This document shows positions 35,007-46,213 of a stretch of 64,000 bases of DNA, one piece after another. This DNA comes from Antedon mediterranea. Taxonomy: Eukaryota > Echinodermata > Crinoidea > Comatulida > Antedonidae. The stretch spans positions 26,278,001-26,342,000 of the forward strand of contig NC_092674.1 of assembly GCF_964355755.1 (NCBI RefSeq). Reading direction: 5' to 3'. Position 1 is the stretch's first letter; each line of letters starts with the position of its first letter. The notes beneath the pieces were generated by a model. That model was not told where the DNA came from, searched no databases, and worked only from the letters and a program-made list of their open reading frames with translations. A program made the position numbers and the translations under genes.

Positions 35007-36969
35007 TGGAATATGAAGCCATCAAACAATATAAATCACATGTTTTAAAAATCCCAACCACATTAAGTAATTAAACAATTATAACAGCCATTGGGTTTCA
35101 ATTTGCCTGTTGAAAGCAACCTTAATTATTTAATTGGATAAACGGAAAAGCCACTGGTGTCTTAAGCACTGATAATGCTACACCATAACCCCACATACGC
35201 ACCACAGATTTTAGTGATATAGAAAAGAGACCCAAATTATAAGCTTGAAAGCACTGGCGTGTGTCTAGGATTTGATTACCCTAGGCCATCTGGTGGTAAG
35301 GGATATGAAGACCAGCTGAATAACCCAATGGCAGCTGGAAGAAAGTGAGTAGGAACCAACTACCTGATTAATAACTTATGAATATTAACTTGCCTAACTT
35401 TACCATCTTAAGATTATACTGTTCCATCCTTCTTAGGCATACCTGTATACTTCTGTAGGTAGTTTACAGTACAAGCGTAAATACCCGTGCCAAACTAGTA
35501 CGGTACATGTTATAACGATTCTAAGCTACTGTAATAATAGTAATACTGTTTGATGGATGCAATGCCGTTATGATCGAGTACCACTGATGTCAAACAAAGT
35601 GTAAATTAATTTTCAAATAACTAATAATATTAATACTACTAAACAGTCACTTGCAGGAGCCAGGACTCTCTGAATATCGGAAAACAGATTCATAAAAACC
35701 AACCAGAAAGTTCCAAATTTATTTTTATTACAGTTAATACTGTACAGAAAATAAATTCAAAAAAGTTTTATATTACAGTATAATCAATTTCTTATGTTAG
35801 TCAAAGGATTTTAATGTTTGGCAGAGTTACTGTACAGTAAATGTTGTCATCATCATACTGTTATAAAATAAATTCAAATTGCTATCACATTAACATAATA
35901 ATTATTCCTACAAACTATTTCTGTCTGTTGCCAGCCACCGGATGTACTGTAGTAGGGCAAAAACAATAATATCAAAAACTATAATTATTAAATCGTCTGT
36001 ATTCAGAAATAATAGCCTTCACAGAATATACTGTACCAGTAAAATTTAAAATGGAAGTTCTATCTAAAACCACAACAATATTTTCTACAGTATGACGTAA
36101 ATGCTTTCTATTAGGTAAACATAATTACGACTTATAAAAAGCAATGTTTAAACAATCACATAAAGCAAATCTATTGACAAAGTTAAAGCTAAAGGCAAAA
36201 TACCAGACAGGTGATTTTAGCTCAAGTCATAAATTAAGTCTGGGAAGTGTTGACAACAATAAAATTGAATGTTTATTATTGAAGAACATGATGATGATAT
36301 TGACAGACAATGTTGACTTTACTGTACTGTATGACCATGGTATGATAACATGTACAGTATACAGACACAGTACCACAACAACAAAAAGTTTTTGATATAC
36401 ATATATCATGTACAGTAATAGTTATACTACAATAAACAAAATGTAAAAAAAAGAGTAAAATTTAGTATATTTTTTGCATGTCATTGGCTAAAAAAAACCT
36501 ATTTTCTTTAGCTCCTTAGATTAATGAGTTTAACTAAGAAAAAAAAGGCCTATAATTTCCTATCTAACACTTCAGGCTAGGATTTTATTTCCAATCCAAT
36601 GCCAGACAAATATTATTATTACCATCATATGATAGCAGCTTAAATAAAAATTATGAATGTGTTACCTTGGCTTTAAATGTAACCATGACAGCCATTTCCT
36701 CTCCAACCAACATATTATATTAATTTATACATACAGTAGATCGACACAATATGGATGCTGTTACAGTAAAGTGTACCCTTTGCAGTAAGAGAATCCATAT
36801 TGTGTCAATCCAACTCAGAGTGTTAGCAATTAGCCTGGGCTGTAGCCTTTTAACACCGGTATACCACAAAATGAATCTACAGTACAACTAAACGAGCAAT
36901 GGTTCATGGCTTGGAGTAGGTATCCAAGACCTACAGCCTAGCCGATGACTGATGTCTCTAATTGCTGTA
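35007..36969. other. non-coding, TACAGTA-rich stretch with a small hairpin
   Basis: No gene is recognised. GACACAATATGGAT (36743) and ATCCATATTGTGTC (36793) form a 14-bp stem with a 36-bp loop. TACTGTA and TACAGTA words are frequent. Confidence 0.5.
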
Positions 36970-37430
36970 GACATACAGAACAGGTACAATTAGGCCAATA
37001 ACCACCCATCTTCCGTAGTTTTAATACATAATTCAAAGGCTTAATATATAGTACTAGTAGGCAGATAACCACAGCCTCGTTCCACCCATCTTTTATTTCT
37101 TTCATACATTGCTACAGTAATTCGTAAGCCTAATAGAGTAGGCTAATGATCACAGCCCCGTTCAACCCGTCTTCCCTACCTTTTATAGTACTTGCTACAG
37201 TAATTCGTAGGCCTAACTAATGTAGAGTAGGCCGATGACTACAGCCTTGTTCCATCCATCTTCCCTACTGTACCTTTAATACATTGCTACAGCAATAGGC
37301 CTAGTAGAGTACAGTAGGCTAATGACTATCAGCCTTCTTCCACCCATCTTCCCTACCTTTAATACATTGCTACAGCTATACGTAGGCCACAATGTAGACC
37401 ACAGCCTTTTTCCACCCGTCTTCCCTACAT
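36970..37430. repeat. degenerate ~100-bp tandem repeat, 4-5 units
   Basis: The motifs CCACCCATCTTCCCTACC, AATACATTGCTACAG and GTAGGCCTAAT...GTAGAGTAGG recur in the same order at about 37010, 37080, 37160, 37245, 37345 and 37415 with many differences. Parts of the unit overlap the AGGCCTA words seen at 1.6-2.0 kb. Confidence 0.7.
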
Positions 37431-37791
37431 GTGTTTAACAAACAAAGCTAAGCATTCACGCAGAAAATGCCTATTCACACATTACGGTTTATTCTAAGGT
37501 ACAAGCCTTTGTCAGCTAATGTCCGTAAGTGAAGTGTATGAAAAAGCACATATGTTAAATAAACAAACTTTTACTTTATTACAGAAGACGAGAGTAACCA
37601 CAGAACTAGGCGTACAAATAGTAACAACCACTCCCAAGTCACAAACAAGATGATGACTGTAAAAGGGAAACACCCACAAATTTTAATCTTAATATGAATT
37701 AGACAACTTATATTTATGACAATAAATGTTCTCAGTATAAGTCAATAAAAATGTGACAAACAGTAGATTTTAATAATCTCATAAATATATA

Positions 37792-37962
37792 TTGCATACA
37801 GTATCATGCATATCTGTGCAGAAAATAATATTTCGGAGAAATAAAAAAGAAATAAAAGAAGATAAAAATAGTAATGTACATTACTATTTTTATCTTGTTT
37901 TATTTTTCCCCGAAATATTCTGTCACTGCAAAGATATCCATGATACTGTATGTAATATACGG
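37792..37962. repeat. long palindrome (foldback), ~170 bp
   Basis: GCATACAGTATCATGCATAT opposes ATATCCATGATACTGTATGT, and closer in AATATTTCGG opposes CCGAAATATT. The centre is GATAAAAATAGTAATGTACA opposed by TTACTATTTTTATC. The arms are imperfect, with a purine-rich insert on the left. It may be a small MITE. Confidence 0.65.
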
Positions 37963-40900
37963 TAGTTTACAGTATGTGTTAAATTTAATTTTCTGAGTAG
38001 TGGTAATACCACAAGAATTACTTGAAATTGTTATTACTAATACCAGACAAATAACAATTAAAATATAAACCACAATGAATTTGCCAATCATTAGCAATCA
38101 GATTTAGAAAATTTAAATCGGCAACAATTCCATTCTATTATACACACTTCACACAATAACAAACAGATGGATTTCACTGTGGTTTTGCTGCTAATATAAA
38201 TTAACAAAATAAGATAGGGCTCTGCTAAATTCCTAAGATTTTAGATAAGGAATTATCAAGATAAGATATAAATTTTAAAAGAATACATTTCATTTTAGGA
38301 TTCATTAAAATATTTGAAAGTAATGCTCATTATTAAAAGATTTTTAGGAATGTAGAGTAGATAGAATCAGTTTATATTACATAAAAAGCTAACAAATGTA
38401 TTATGGTAAAAAGGTTAATGAAACCTAATTGTCAAATTATTTTTGAAAAGATTGAAAAATTGGAATTGGTAATTGATTAAAGCAGAGGGTAGAATTACTG
38501 TACCACTTCATTTTTCAAAAGTACTGTACAAAAACAACTGTGCTTTACACACAGTAATATCTTTGCTGATATCACAAAATTGCAACTGAATTGATCAACA
38601 TCATTATGAAAAAAAAAAAAAATTTTAACTTTCGAAAACAATTTATACTACAATATTTTGCAATAAACCGTGTTTCTACATTAGTACTAAAGTATTATAT
38701 TACTTTATATTACAATAAGGTTTAAACCACCTCTATATCCACCACTAATAAATGTTATAAAAATAAAAAATCATGAATAAAATAAATAACTATAAATAGT
38801 TTATTTCTCACCCGGCGGATAAATTGATGACGACATCACTGTTAATTTGTTTAATTTACTGGGTGTGTTGATTACCAGTTCTCAATTAATATAAAGACAG
38901 TTATATTCAAAATGTACTTACAGTATTCATTTGCAATCCTAGTATAGTAAGTTTACAAAATTATAAAAACTCCATAAAACTATTCCAAAAAAGCAAAGGA
39001 ATAAACTTCATAGTTGAAATCACTATCTGGCAAATGTATATGAAAACAACAGTGAAATGATGTCTCTCTGAATAAAAGTCCCTATGTGCTATGAAAGGTA
39101 CCAGTTACCGAATAAGCAGCAGAGGTCTACCAAGCATCAACGATCTCAAACAAATGCTAGCCACTCATTGTTGGCCAAATTTAACCAATCATAAAGCCTG
39201 TAAGGCAGGCCATGGCAAGGTAAGCCGGCTTTAGTCAGCTTGACTACAAACAGTGGGAAAAACATACTGTATCCATACTACAATCAGTGTTTCTACTTAC
39301 TAAATAAAGATTAATATAAAATAGTATAATATTAAAAAAATATCTTTGTAAGTTAACTTAATATTAGGAAAATTAATTTAACCTCTGACCAATGACAAAT
39401 AAGATTATTGTCACAGGTTGAAAAAATCAATATCTGTGTTGCAAAGGTTATTTCATATGCAAATGAACTTACTAAGAAAGGATGATGACAAAATTATTGT
39501 ATCAGGCATGTTGAATTAAAGAACCCTAATCTAATTATCACTTAATGTTTAATAATGTTAACAATGATATTAGCAAAGGGACATTAAATTGTTGTTTAAA
39601 ATGTTATTTTCTAGAATCCATTACAGTATACACAAACAAAAAAAGTTAAAATTAAATCTAACTATTAAAAAAAAAAATTAACTAAACCAAAGGCTCTAAA
39701 TAAATTGGAAAAAAAATAATATTATAGTTTTTAGGTCTGCAGTTAAGTTGTAGACCAGTACTGTAGTGAAATTAACAAAACCAACTCAATATTTTAATAT
39801 GATTTTAATAGAAACATAAAGCAGGGAGTTGCATAAAGGTTACCTACAATCGACCTTCCATTTATTTGAAATAAAAGCCGTTTTTAAATGAGAAAGTTCG
39901 TAAATGAGAAGTTTAGAAAGCAAAATCTTTCAATATTATTATAAATAAATAGTATTGTATGGTTTACTCAATATTCTTTTAACTCATGTTTTTTAGTTTA
40001 AAAACACAATAAGTTGAAAAAAACATTTTTTGACAAAAATGTACTCAATATCATTGAGTTGTATTTTAAAACAGAAAGTTGACTGTACAGCACTTGATAT
40101 ATTTCATCATAATAAAGAAAATCCAGGCACTAGTAGAAACCAGACAGAAACCTGATTAGTATTTAATTAATTATAGCATTTGTATTGAGTAATGAATAGC
40201 ATGACTTATATAAAAGACAATACAAATAGAGACACAGTGAATCATTAACTATGTGCTAATTTGTACAGCTATTAATAGACAGCAGACATACCTTTCTTAT
40301 ACAAGAAGTACTTCACAAAGAAATGTGTTGTTTAAATAAACCAACAATAAACAAGATACCAAGATGATTAATACGTAATTTGTTCAATATGGTGTAGTAG
40401 GAGCTAACAAGCGAAATTATTTAATGCAAATATCTTGCCACCGAGTTTGGTATTGTTACGCAAAGCTACATCAAACATGGCGAGTCTGTTGTTAACACCC
40501 ACCTATCGGTAACTCGCTATGTTATCTGCATCCTATACGCCTATACAGACTACTGGTTACACTATTTTGCTATAGCCATTTTGTAAAAATATTATATTTA
40601 CTGTATGCTAAAAAAATATGGTTTAGGATTAAGGTCCTGTCCTGAACATTCACAGCAGATTGTGGTGGACTTATTTTAAAATTGTACAGGAGTTAACATA
40701 ACTATTTACAATATTATTAGACTAGACTGGATCGATTACAATATTATTAAATGGCGATAATAATAGATTTTATTACTCCTCTTTGCTACATAATGAAAGC
40801 AATAAACACTGCAAAAAATATATTAAATTCTGGTTAAATTCACGTTAAACATAATTATGAAAGCAATAAACACTGCAAAAAATATATTAAATTCTGGTTA

Positions 40901-42236
40901 AATTCAAGTTAAATTTTAATGGTACATTATCATCATTATGTAAATGTTCTAGTTCTAATGCTTACTTTCTTTATATTCTGATGTAAAGGAAATGTTCTTG
41001 TTTTTCTGTCAATTTTATTAAATAGAAAGCTACGAGAAAATTGGTTCAGGTTTTAGTCTTCAGGGTACAATGTTTTTAAGAGCCAAGCCTTATAAATAGC
41101 ACAAAATACATTTAGAAGTTAGCTACAATTTTATTTAAATAATGACATCATGTTTATATGTTTATACATATGATGAGATTGAGATAATAAACAATACATT
41201 TCTCAAGAACACTTAATAATTATAACCTTATTAGCATTTATAAAGACACTTCAAAGAAGGCTCACAAAAGAAACTTCCGGAACACATCATATTAAAGGGG
41301 AAAAAAAAATACTAACGACGATTTTGAATGAACAATGAGACAGCGTAGGAGAAAACCTTTTAAAAGATGTTATGAAAGAGAGTCTTTTAATAGCTGATAA
41401 TGAATGATTGCTAATTTCCTTTCCTTTGCCAGTAGAAATTAAGGTATTTATTATTTACAGAACAATATACAGTACTGCTATTTTTAAAAAAATAACTTAA
41501 AACGCATTTTTTAAACATCTAATAGCGCCTTTGATTTTTACTTCGGTTTAGTTGATACTGGCGCTATACAAATACCTAAATTAATATTACTGTATCAATA
41601 AAGTTTATACTATTAAAATGAAGAGCTAATCATTGAAATAAACATCTACTCATCCAAAATGGACAAATTTGGTTCCTTGATTATTTTTTTTTCAAAAGAT
41701 AAATTTTTACCCACATTGAGATATTCCTAATTTGATGCAAATTTCAACATTTCAATATTTTTTTTAATACAATTTCTACATTTAAACAAGAAACGGTCCA
41801 ATTTTAGACAACAATTCTACTAATTAGGTTTTATTTCCCGTGAAAAACAACATTTTTTAACAATTTTAATAGTTGCTATAAAATTTTACACAGCCTGTAT
41901 TAGTAAATTCTTAATCGATATTACTATTGTTTTCACCTTGTTATTCGTCTTGTGGTTATTAACTATATTAACAACATACATGAAAATAATGAAGCCTTGA
42001 CAATTTTGGCTAGGCTTCATACTAATATTAAAATGATTAAATTTGTGAATATTGAGTGTTACACAAATACAACGTAATTAGGATATGCAAGGTTGTACAA
42101 ACTATGCAACCTAATATATGATAATAAAAGATTATTATCAAATATTTAGTAGCTGCATATTACATCAAAAGAATTTAAGAATAAAACTGTTAAAAAAAAA
42201 TTGATTACTCTCAATTATCCATTGCATTTTATTTTA
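37963..42236. other. non-coding AT-rich region
   Basis: No gene is seen. It includes the duplication at 40785-40912, a short CpG-richer word cluster at 40440-40545 and long A/T runs. Several short open frames are AT-composition artefacts. Confidence 0.5.
40785..40912. repeat. 63-bp tandem duplication
   Basis: TGAAAGCAATAAACACTGCA followed by AAAAATATATTAAATTCTGG and TTAAATTCACGTTAAA occurs twice in a row (40793 and 40858), with one C/A difference near the end. Confidence 0.9.
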
Positions 42237-42473
42237 ACCTCTATCTACACTATCAAACTAGTTTGACAAAAATATGTGCCCAAATACGGTAGTGATGTTC
42301 CTAAATATGGTAGTGATATGACATCATCTTCTCCATATGGGCACTTCACATTTTTGTTCACATAAAGTTTGCTTATGGAACGCCGTTTACGCAACATTTC
42401 GATGATATGAATTTTATGACGCGATATGTGAATGAAATGCATCGATATGAATTAAATGGTGCGATATATGAAT

Positions 42474-42655
42474 GAAATGTTTTGAATTGAATGCTTTGAA
42501 TTGAATATTTTGAATGAAATGTTTTGAATGAAATGTTTTGAATGAAATGTTTTGAATGAAATGTTTTGAATGAAATGTTTTGAATGAAATGTTTTGAATG
42601 AAATGTTTTAAATGAAATGTTTTGAATGAAATGTTTTGAATGAAATGTTTGAATT
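42474..42655. repeat. 15-bp tandem array, left arm of the foldback
   Basis: GAATGAAATGTTTTGAATGA pattern with a 15-bp period, about 11 units, with GAATTGAATG variants at the outer edge. Confidence 0.9.
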
Positions 42656-42959
42656 GAATTGAAAAGTCAAACTATTGGTGGCGTATGTCATTTTCGCTCG
42701 CGATTATTTTCTCAACCTCTTAGGCCTAAGCCTGGGTACCCTCATCTCCTTTCTTCCACGCTGCCTTTACAGAGAATCCTAACAGACCTGGGTTCGGAAA
42801 TATGTATTCCAATGTTTCAGGTCTGTTAGGGAGTCTCTGTAAAGGATTCATATTGATGACAGCGTTGAAAGGAGATGAGGGTACCCATGCTTAGGCCTAT
42901 TAAGAGGTTAAAAAAAAATCGCGAGCGGGAATGACATACGCCGCCAATAGTTTGACTTT

Positions 42960-43130
42960 TCAATTCAATTCAAACATTTCATTCAAAACATTTAATTCAA
43001 AACATTTCATTCAAAACATTTCATTCAAAACATTTTATTCAAAACATTCAATTCAAAACATTTCATTCAAAACATTTCATTCAAAACATTCAATTCAAAG
43101 CATTCAATTCAAAACATTTCATTCATATAT
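42960..43130. repeat. 15-bp tandem array, right arm of the foldback
   Basis: Inverse of the left array (TTCATTCAAAACATTTCATT) with variants such as TTTATTC and TTTAATTC. The open frame 42931-43233 is produced by this array. Confidence 0.9.
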
Positions 43131-43282
43131 CACGCCATTCAATTCATATCGATGCATTTCATTCACATATCGCGTCATAAAATTCATATCATCGAAATGT
43201 TGCGTAAACGGCGTTCCATATTTGCTAGTGTAGACAGAGCTTAAGATCAGGTTCTGTAGTTTAAAGCATAAATGTATTAGTG

Positions 43283-43455
43283 CACAGTCGATTTCCTCAA
43301 TAGTATACCCGAAAAACTCTTTCTTAAAACAATACTTTTCTTAATGGCCAAAAAGGTCCCAATTCTGTTTTTACATTAACAAATCTTAGCATTTCTGAAA
43401 AACCAGACATATTATGCCAGCCTAAGGGTGTCCGGTATTGGGAAATTTGACTGTA
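43283..43455. mobile_element. MITE family D, copy 2
   Basis: Starts CACAGTCGATTTCCTCAATA and ends GTCCGGTATTGGGAAATTTG and ACTGTA. It shares AAAAACCAGACATATTA and GCCTAAGGGTGTC with the copy at 59756. Confidence 0.7.
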
Positions 43456-44242
43456 TCATTATTACTAGTATGGCTTGAGAAAAAAATAATTTATTAAAAG
43501 TAATGCAGCCTCAACAATAATGTTCTTGCAAAAACAAGCATCATAAAAACTGAAATCAAACGCTATTAAAAATGTGTGATACAAATATTGCCACTGAAAG
43601 ATACTAAACCAGCCAGGTACTATCAATTACAGCTTTAATAAGGGCGGTATGATTGACAATGATATTTAGACTGCAGTCAATCAACCAGGATTGACACTTT
43701 AACATAATACTAATAAACACGTGTATTGTAATTCTATTATATTCTTGTTTTTCAAGTCACAAGACTGTTTTGATTTATTCTTAACTTTTTTTTATTCCCT
43801 TTTAATACGATACGGTATTGTAAAAACTAACCAGTAATACTGTAAATAATATGTGGGCACATTTAGCAATGTCATATGAAGAACAGTAAACAGTTATGCT
43901 GTTGATTACCCAGCTATTGGTACAGTACAATATGGGCGAGGACAAACAATTTATAACAAAGGAACATATTGTTAAGGTATTTATATAAAAAAACAATTGA
44001 AAATTCCAATGAGGTATTTTTATTCCAAAGTCAAACAAAATTAGAATTCCATTAATTACTTAAATTCTAATTGACAGAAACTAAAAGTAAACATTTATTA
44101 TAGAATACTTTAAAAGAAAAGTGCATAGCTGTCAGAATACATCATTAATTTTATGACCTTTAATTAAATATTAGTGTTCAACTGGAATTATGAAAGACAA
44201 ATACGATTTAAACAAACTCTGTACTTTATACTTTATACAATG

Positions 44243-44405
44243 TTAAAGATGTATTGTCCCCCAAAATTATGAAAAATGAAGATTAAAAAAATCAGACTCT
44301 GAGAATAGTCCATTTTGCAGCTTTAATAAAGTTAATCACTTTCGTAGAAAAGAAAATGTACAAAAATAATGTTTTCACTTGTATAAAGACAAAATAAATG
44401 AAATA
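44243..44405. mobile_element. MITE family E, partial copy
   Basis: TTAAAGATGTATTGTCCCCC start, then AATCAGACTCTGAGAATAG and ACTTTCGTAGAAAAGAAAAT. It follows the full copy at 45867 for about 160 bp, then stops; the right half is missing. Confidence 0.7.
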
Positions 44406-44564
44406 AATATGAAAAAAAAAAAACAATGCAAAACAAAAAAGCATGGTACTTACATACTGCCGTTATTACTGTTATACAATCGCGGATGGCGCGTTGAAAA
44501 CATGTATTCATATTTAACCATCAGTAAAGAGTTGATTGATCATTTATACTAGATATTTTATCAA

Positions 44565-44747
44565 TTGTCGTATTCGAGTGGACCGTTGAGTAGTTTTTCC
44601 GTTGAGTACTTCTTTAACGGAGTATTTGAGCGTTGAGATTGTTCTTAGCGAAAAAGCTTTCGTTGTCAACGTTTTCTATTCGAATGACTTTCTGTTGAGC
44701 ACAAATTTACAATTCGAATACAAAAAGTTCCCAATCGAATACGACAA
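44565..44747. mobile_element. MITE family B, copy 2
   Basis: Ends are TTGTCGTATTCGA and TCGAATACGACAA. The interior shares GTTGAGATTGTTCTTAGCGA and AAAAGCTTTCGTTGT with the 22634 copy. Confidence 0.75.
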
Positions 44748-45348
44748 ATGGTTTTACTTTCTGTATTACTAATTTTTTTACACAACCAGTTTCATACATT
44801 AACCAATCAAAACAGGTTTAGAGTCATGATAAATAACACTCCTCAACTCTAATTGGCCGACCATCCTAAACTTATCTAGTAAACAAATTGTGGGTTTAAT
44901 CATCAAAAAACGACCCCTGAAAATGAAATATGAGGTCAATGAACTTTATCAGTGACCTTGGATTGGATGAATTCCAAAAATTGTCCTAAACAACATCCGT
45001 CTATTCTTCGAATTTTAAAATGTAATCAACATCTTCATAACGATATGTATCATAATTAGTGAATTTATCATAAAATAACATTGTAACACAAGTGGATAAA
45101 TGATGATATTTTCGGCACCCAGCCGGATGCATTGTATTTAGGTTATCAATATAATTAGGCTAAAGAATTTAGATAGAACAAGTACATAAACAAGTTACTT
45201 CAATGTAATAATCAGGCTAAATAAACAGTTTTAACACAGTAAATACAGGAAAATTTTCTTGTAATAGCCTGGGCTAGTGAGCTACTCTACATCCTATTAG
45301 TATTAATAGTCTGCATAACATTTTATTAGCACAAAAAAACTACCATAA

Positions 45349-45497
45349 ATCCCTGTCTACACTATCAAACTAGTTTGACAAAAAAAATGTGATTTGCCCA
45401 AATATGGCAGTGATATGCTTAAATATGGTAGTGATATGACATCATCATGTCCATATATGGGCACATCCCATTTTGTTGATAGTGTGGACAGAGCTTA
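45349..45497. mobile_element. MITE family A, copy 9
   Basis: Starts ATCCCTGTCTACACTATCAA and ends TTGATAGTGTGGACAGAGCT. It lacks the short ACATAAAG segment at the right. A clean example of the family. Confidence 0.88.
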
Positions 45498-45866
45498 AGA
45501 GACATGTCATGTAGATATAAACTTTTTTTTAAGTGATTTGAAATGTTTTGATTGTTTCTCTACCCTATTATTAGTTTCAAAGGTATGAGCTGGCTAGCTC
45601 AGTGGTTTTCTGTAAACATTGTTTGCTGGGCTACTAATGCCATTGTAGTAAATTAAACCTAAAGACCATTTTATAGTTAAAGATTTAGCCATTCAATTTG
45701 CATTTCTGAGAAATGTTTTGGTGAAGAAAGACAAAAGAACCACAATGCTCTGTATTTTCTAATACCGTGTAATGATAAAAGCTGATGTCCAACAACTATA
45801 TTACAGCACCTATAATAGAACTCAATTACAACATTGGTAATTAAAAGTTCATAAACATGGTACCAC

Positions 45867-46209
45867 TTAAAGATGTATTGTCCCCCAAAAACATGAAAAA
45901 TAAAGATTAATAAAATCAGACTTTGAATGAATTATTTTGTAGTTTTAATAAAGTTACTTTCGTAGAAAAAAAACCCCGAAAAAATTAATGTTTTCACTTA
46001 TAAAATGACAAAATAAATTGTTAAATTCAACCAAAAACCCACTGGCTGGCACTGCAGCCAATTTGACTATTTTTTGCTTTGAATTACAATTTTTTAGGTA
46101 AATACATTTTTTTCAATCAAATTTAAGGTCAAAGTTAAGCTTTAAATAGCATATTCAACAACAAAAACATTTTATAATTTATTTTTTCAGGGATACAATA
46201 CATCTTTAA
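45867..46209. mobile_element. MITE family E, full copy, TTAA-flanked
   Basis: TTAA directly borders both ends (45867-45870 and 46206-46209), with inner termini AGATGTATTGTCCC and GGGATACAATACATCT. TTAA targets are used by piggyBac-type and Kolobok transposases (family knowledge). There is no open reading frame. Confidence 0.8.
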
Positions 46210-46213
46210 GCTC

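Larger units (their letters stand above)
42374..43220. mobile_element. 847-bp foldback element with tandem-repeat arms
   Basis: Ends are TATGGAACGCCGTTTACGCA and TGCGTAAACGGCGTTCCATA. The flanks are TTTGCT on both sides (42368-42373, 43221-43226), a 6-bp target duplication. The two arms pair almost along their full length. Each holds (outer to inner) a TIR, a 15-bp TGAATGAAATGTTTT-type tandem array, a GTCAAACTATTGGTGGCG block and a GGTACCCTCATCTCC / GGAGATGAGGGTACC block, closing near 42797. No coding sequence is seen, so it must have been moved in trans. Confidence 0.92.
42238..43243. mobile_element. MITE family A, copy 8, split by a nested foldback
   Basis: The left part (42238-42373) runs from CCTCTATCTACACTATCAAA to CACATAAAGTTTGCT. 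The right part (43221-43243) resumes with TTTGCTAGTGTAGACAGAGC. Removing the nested element and one TTTGCT restores a normal family A end. Family A was therefore here first. Confidence 0.9.

Noticed and set aside
42931-43233. 100-codon plus-strand frame rich in Phe/Lys/Ser
   Set aside because: It follows the 15-bp tandem array in one arm of the foldback element.
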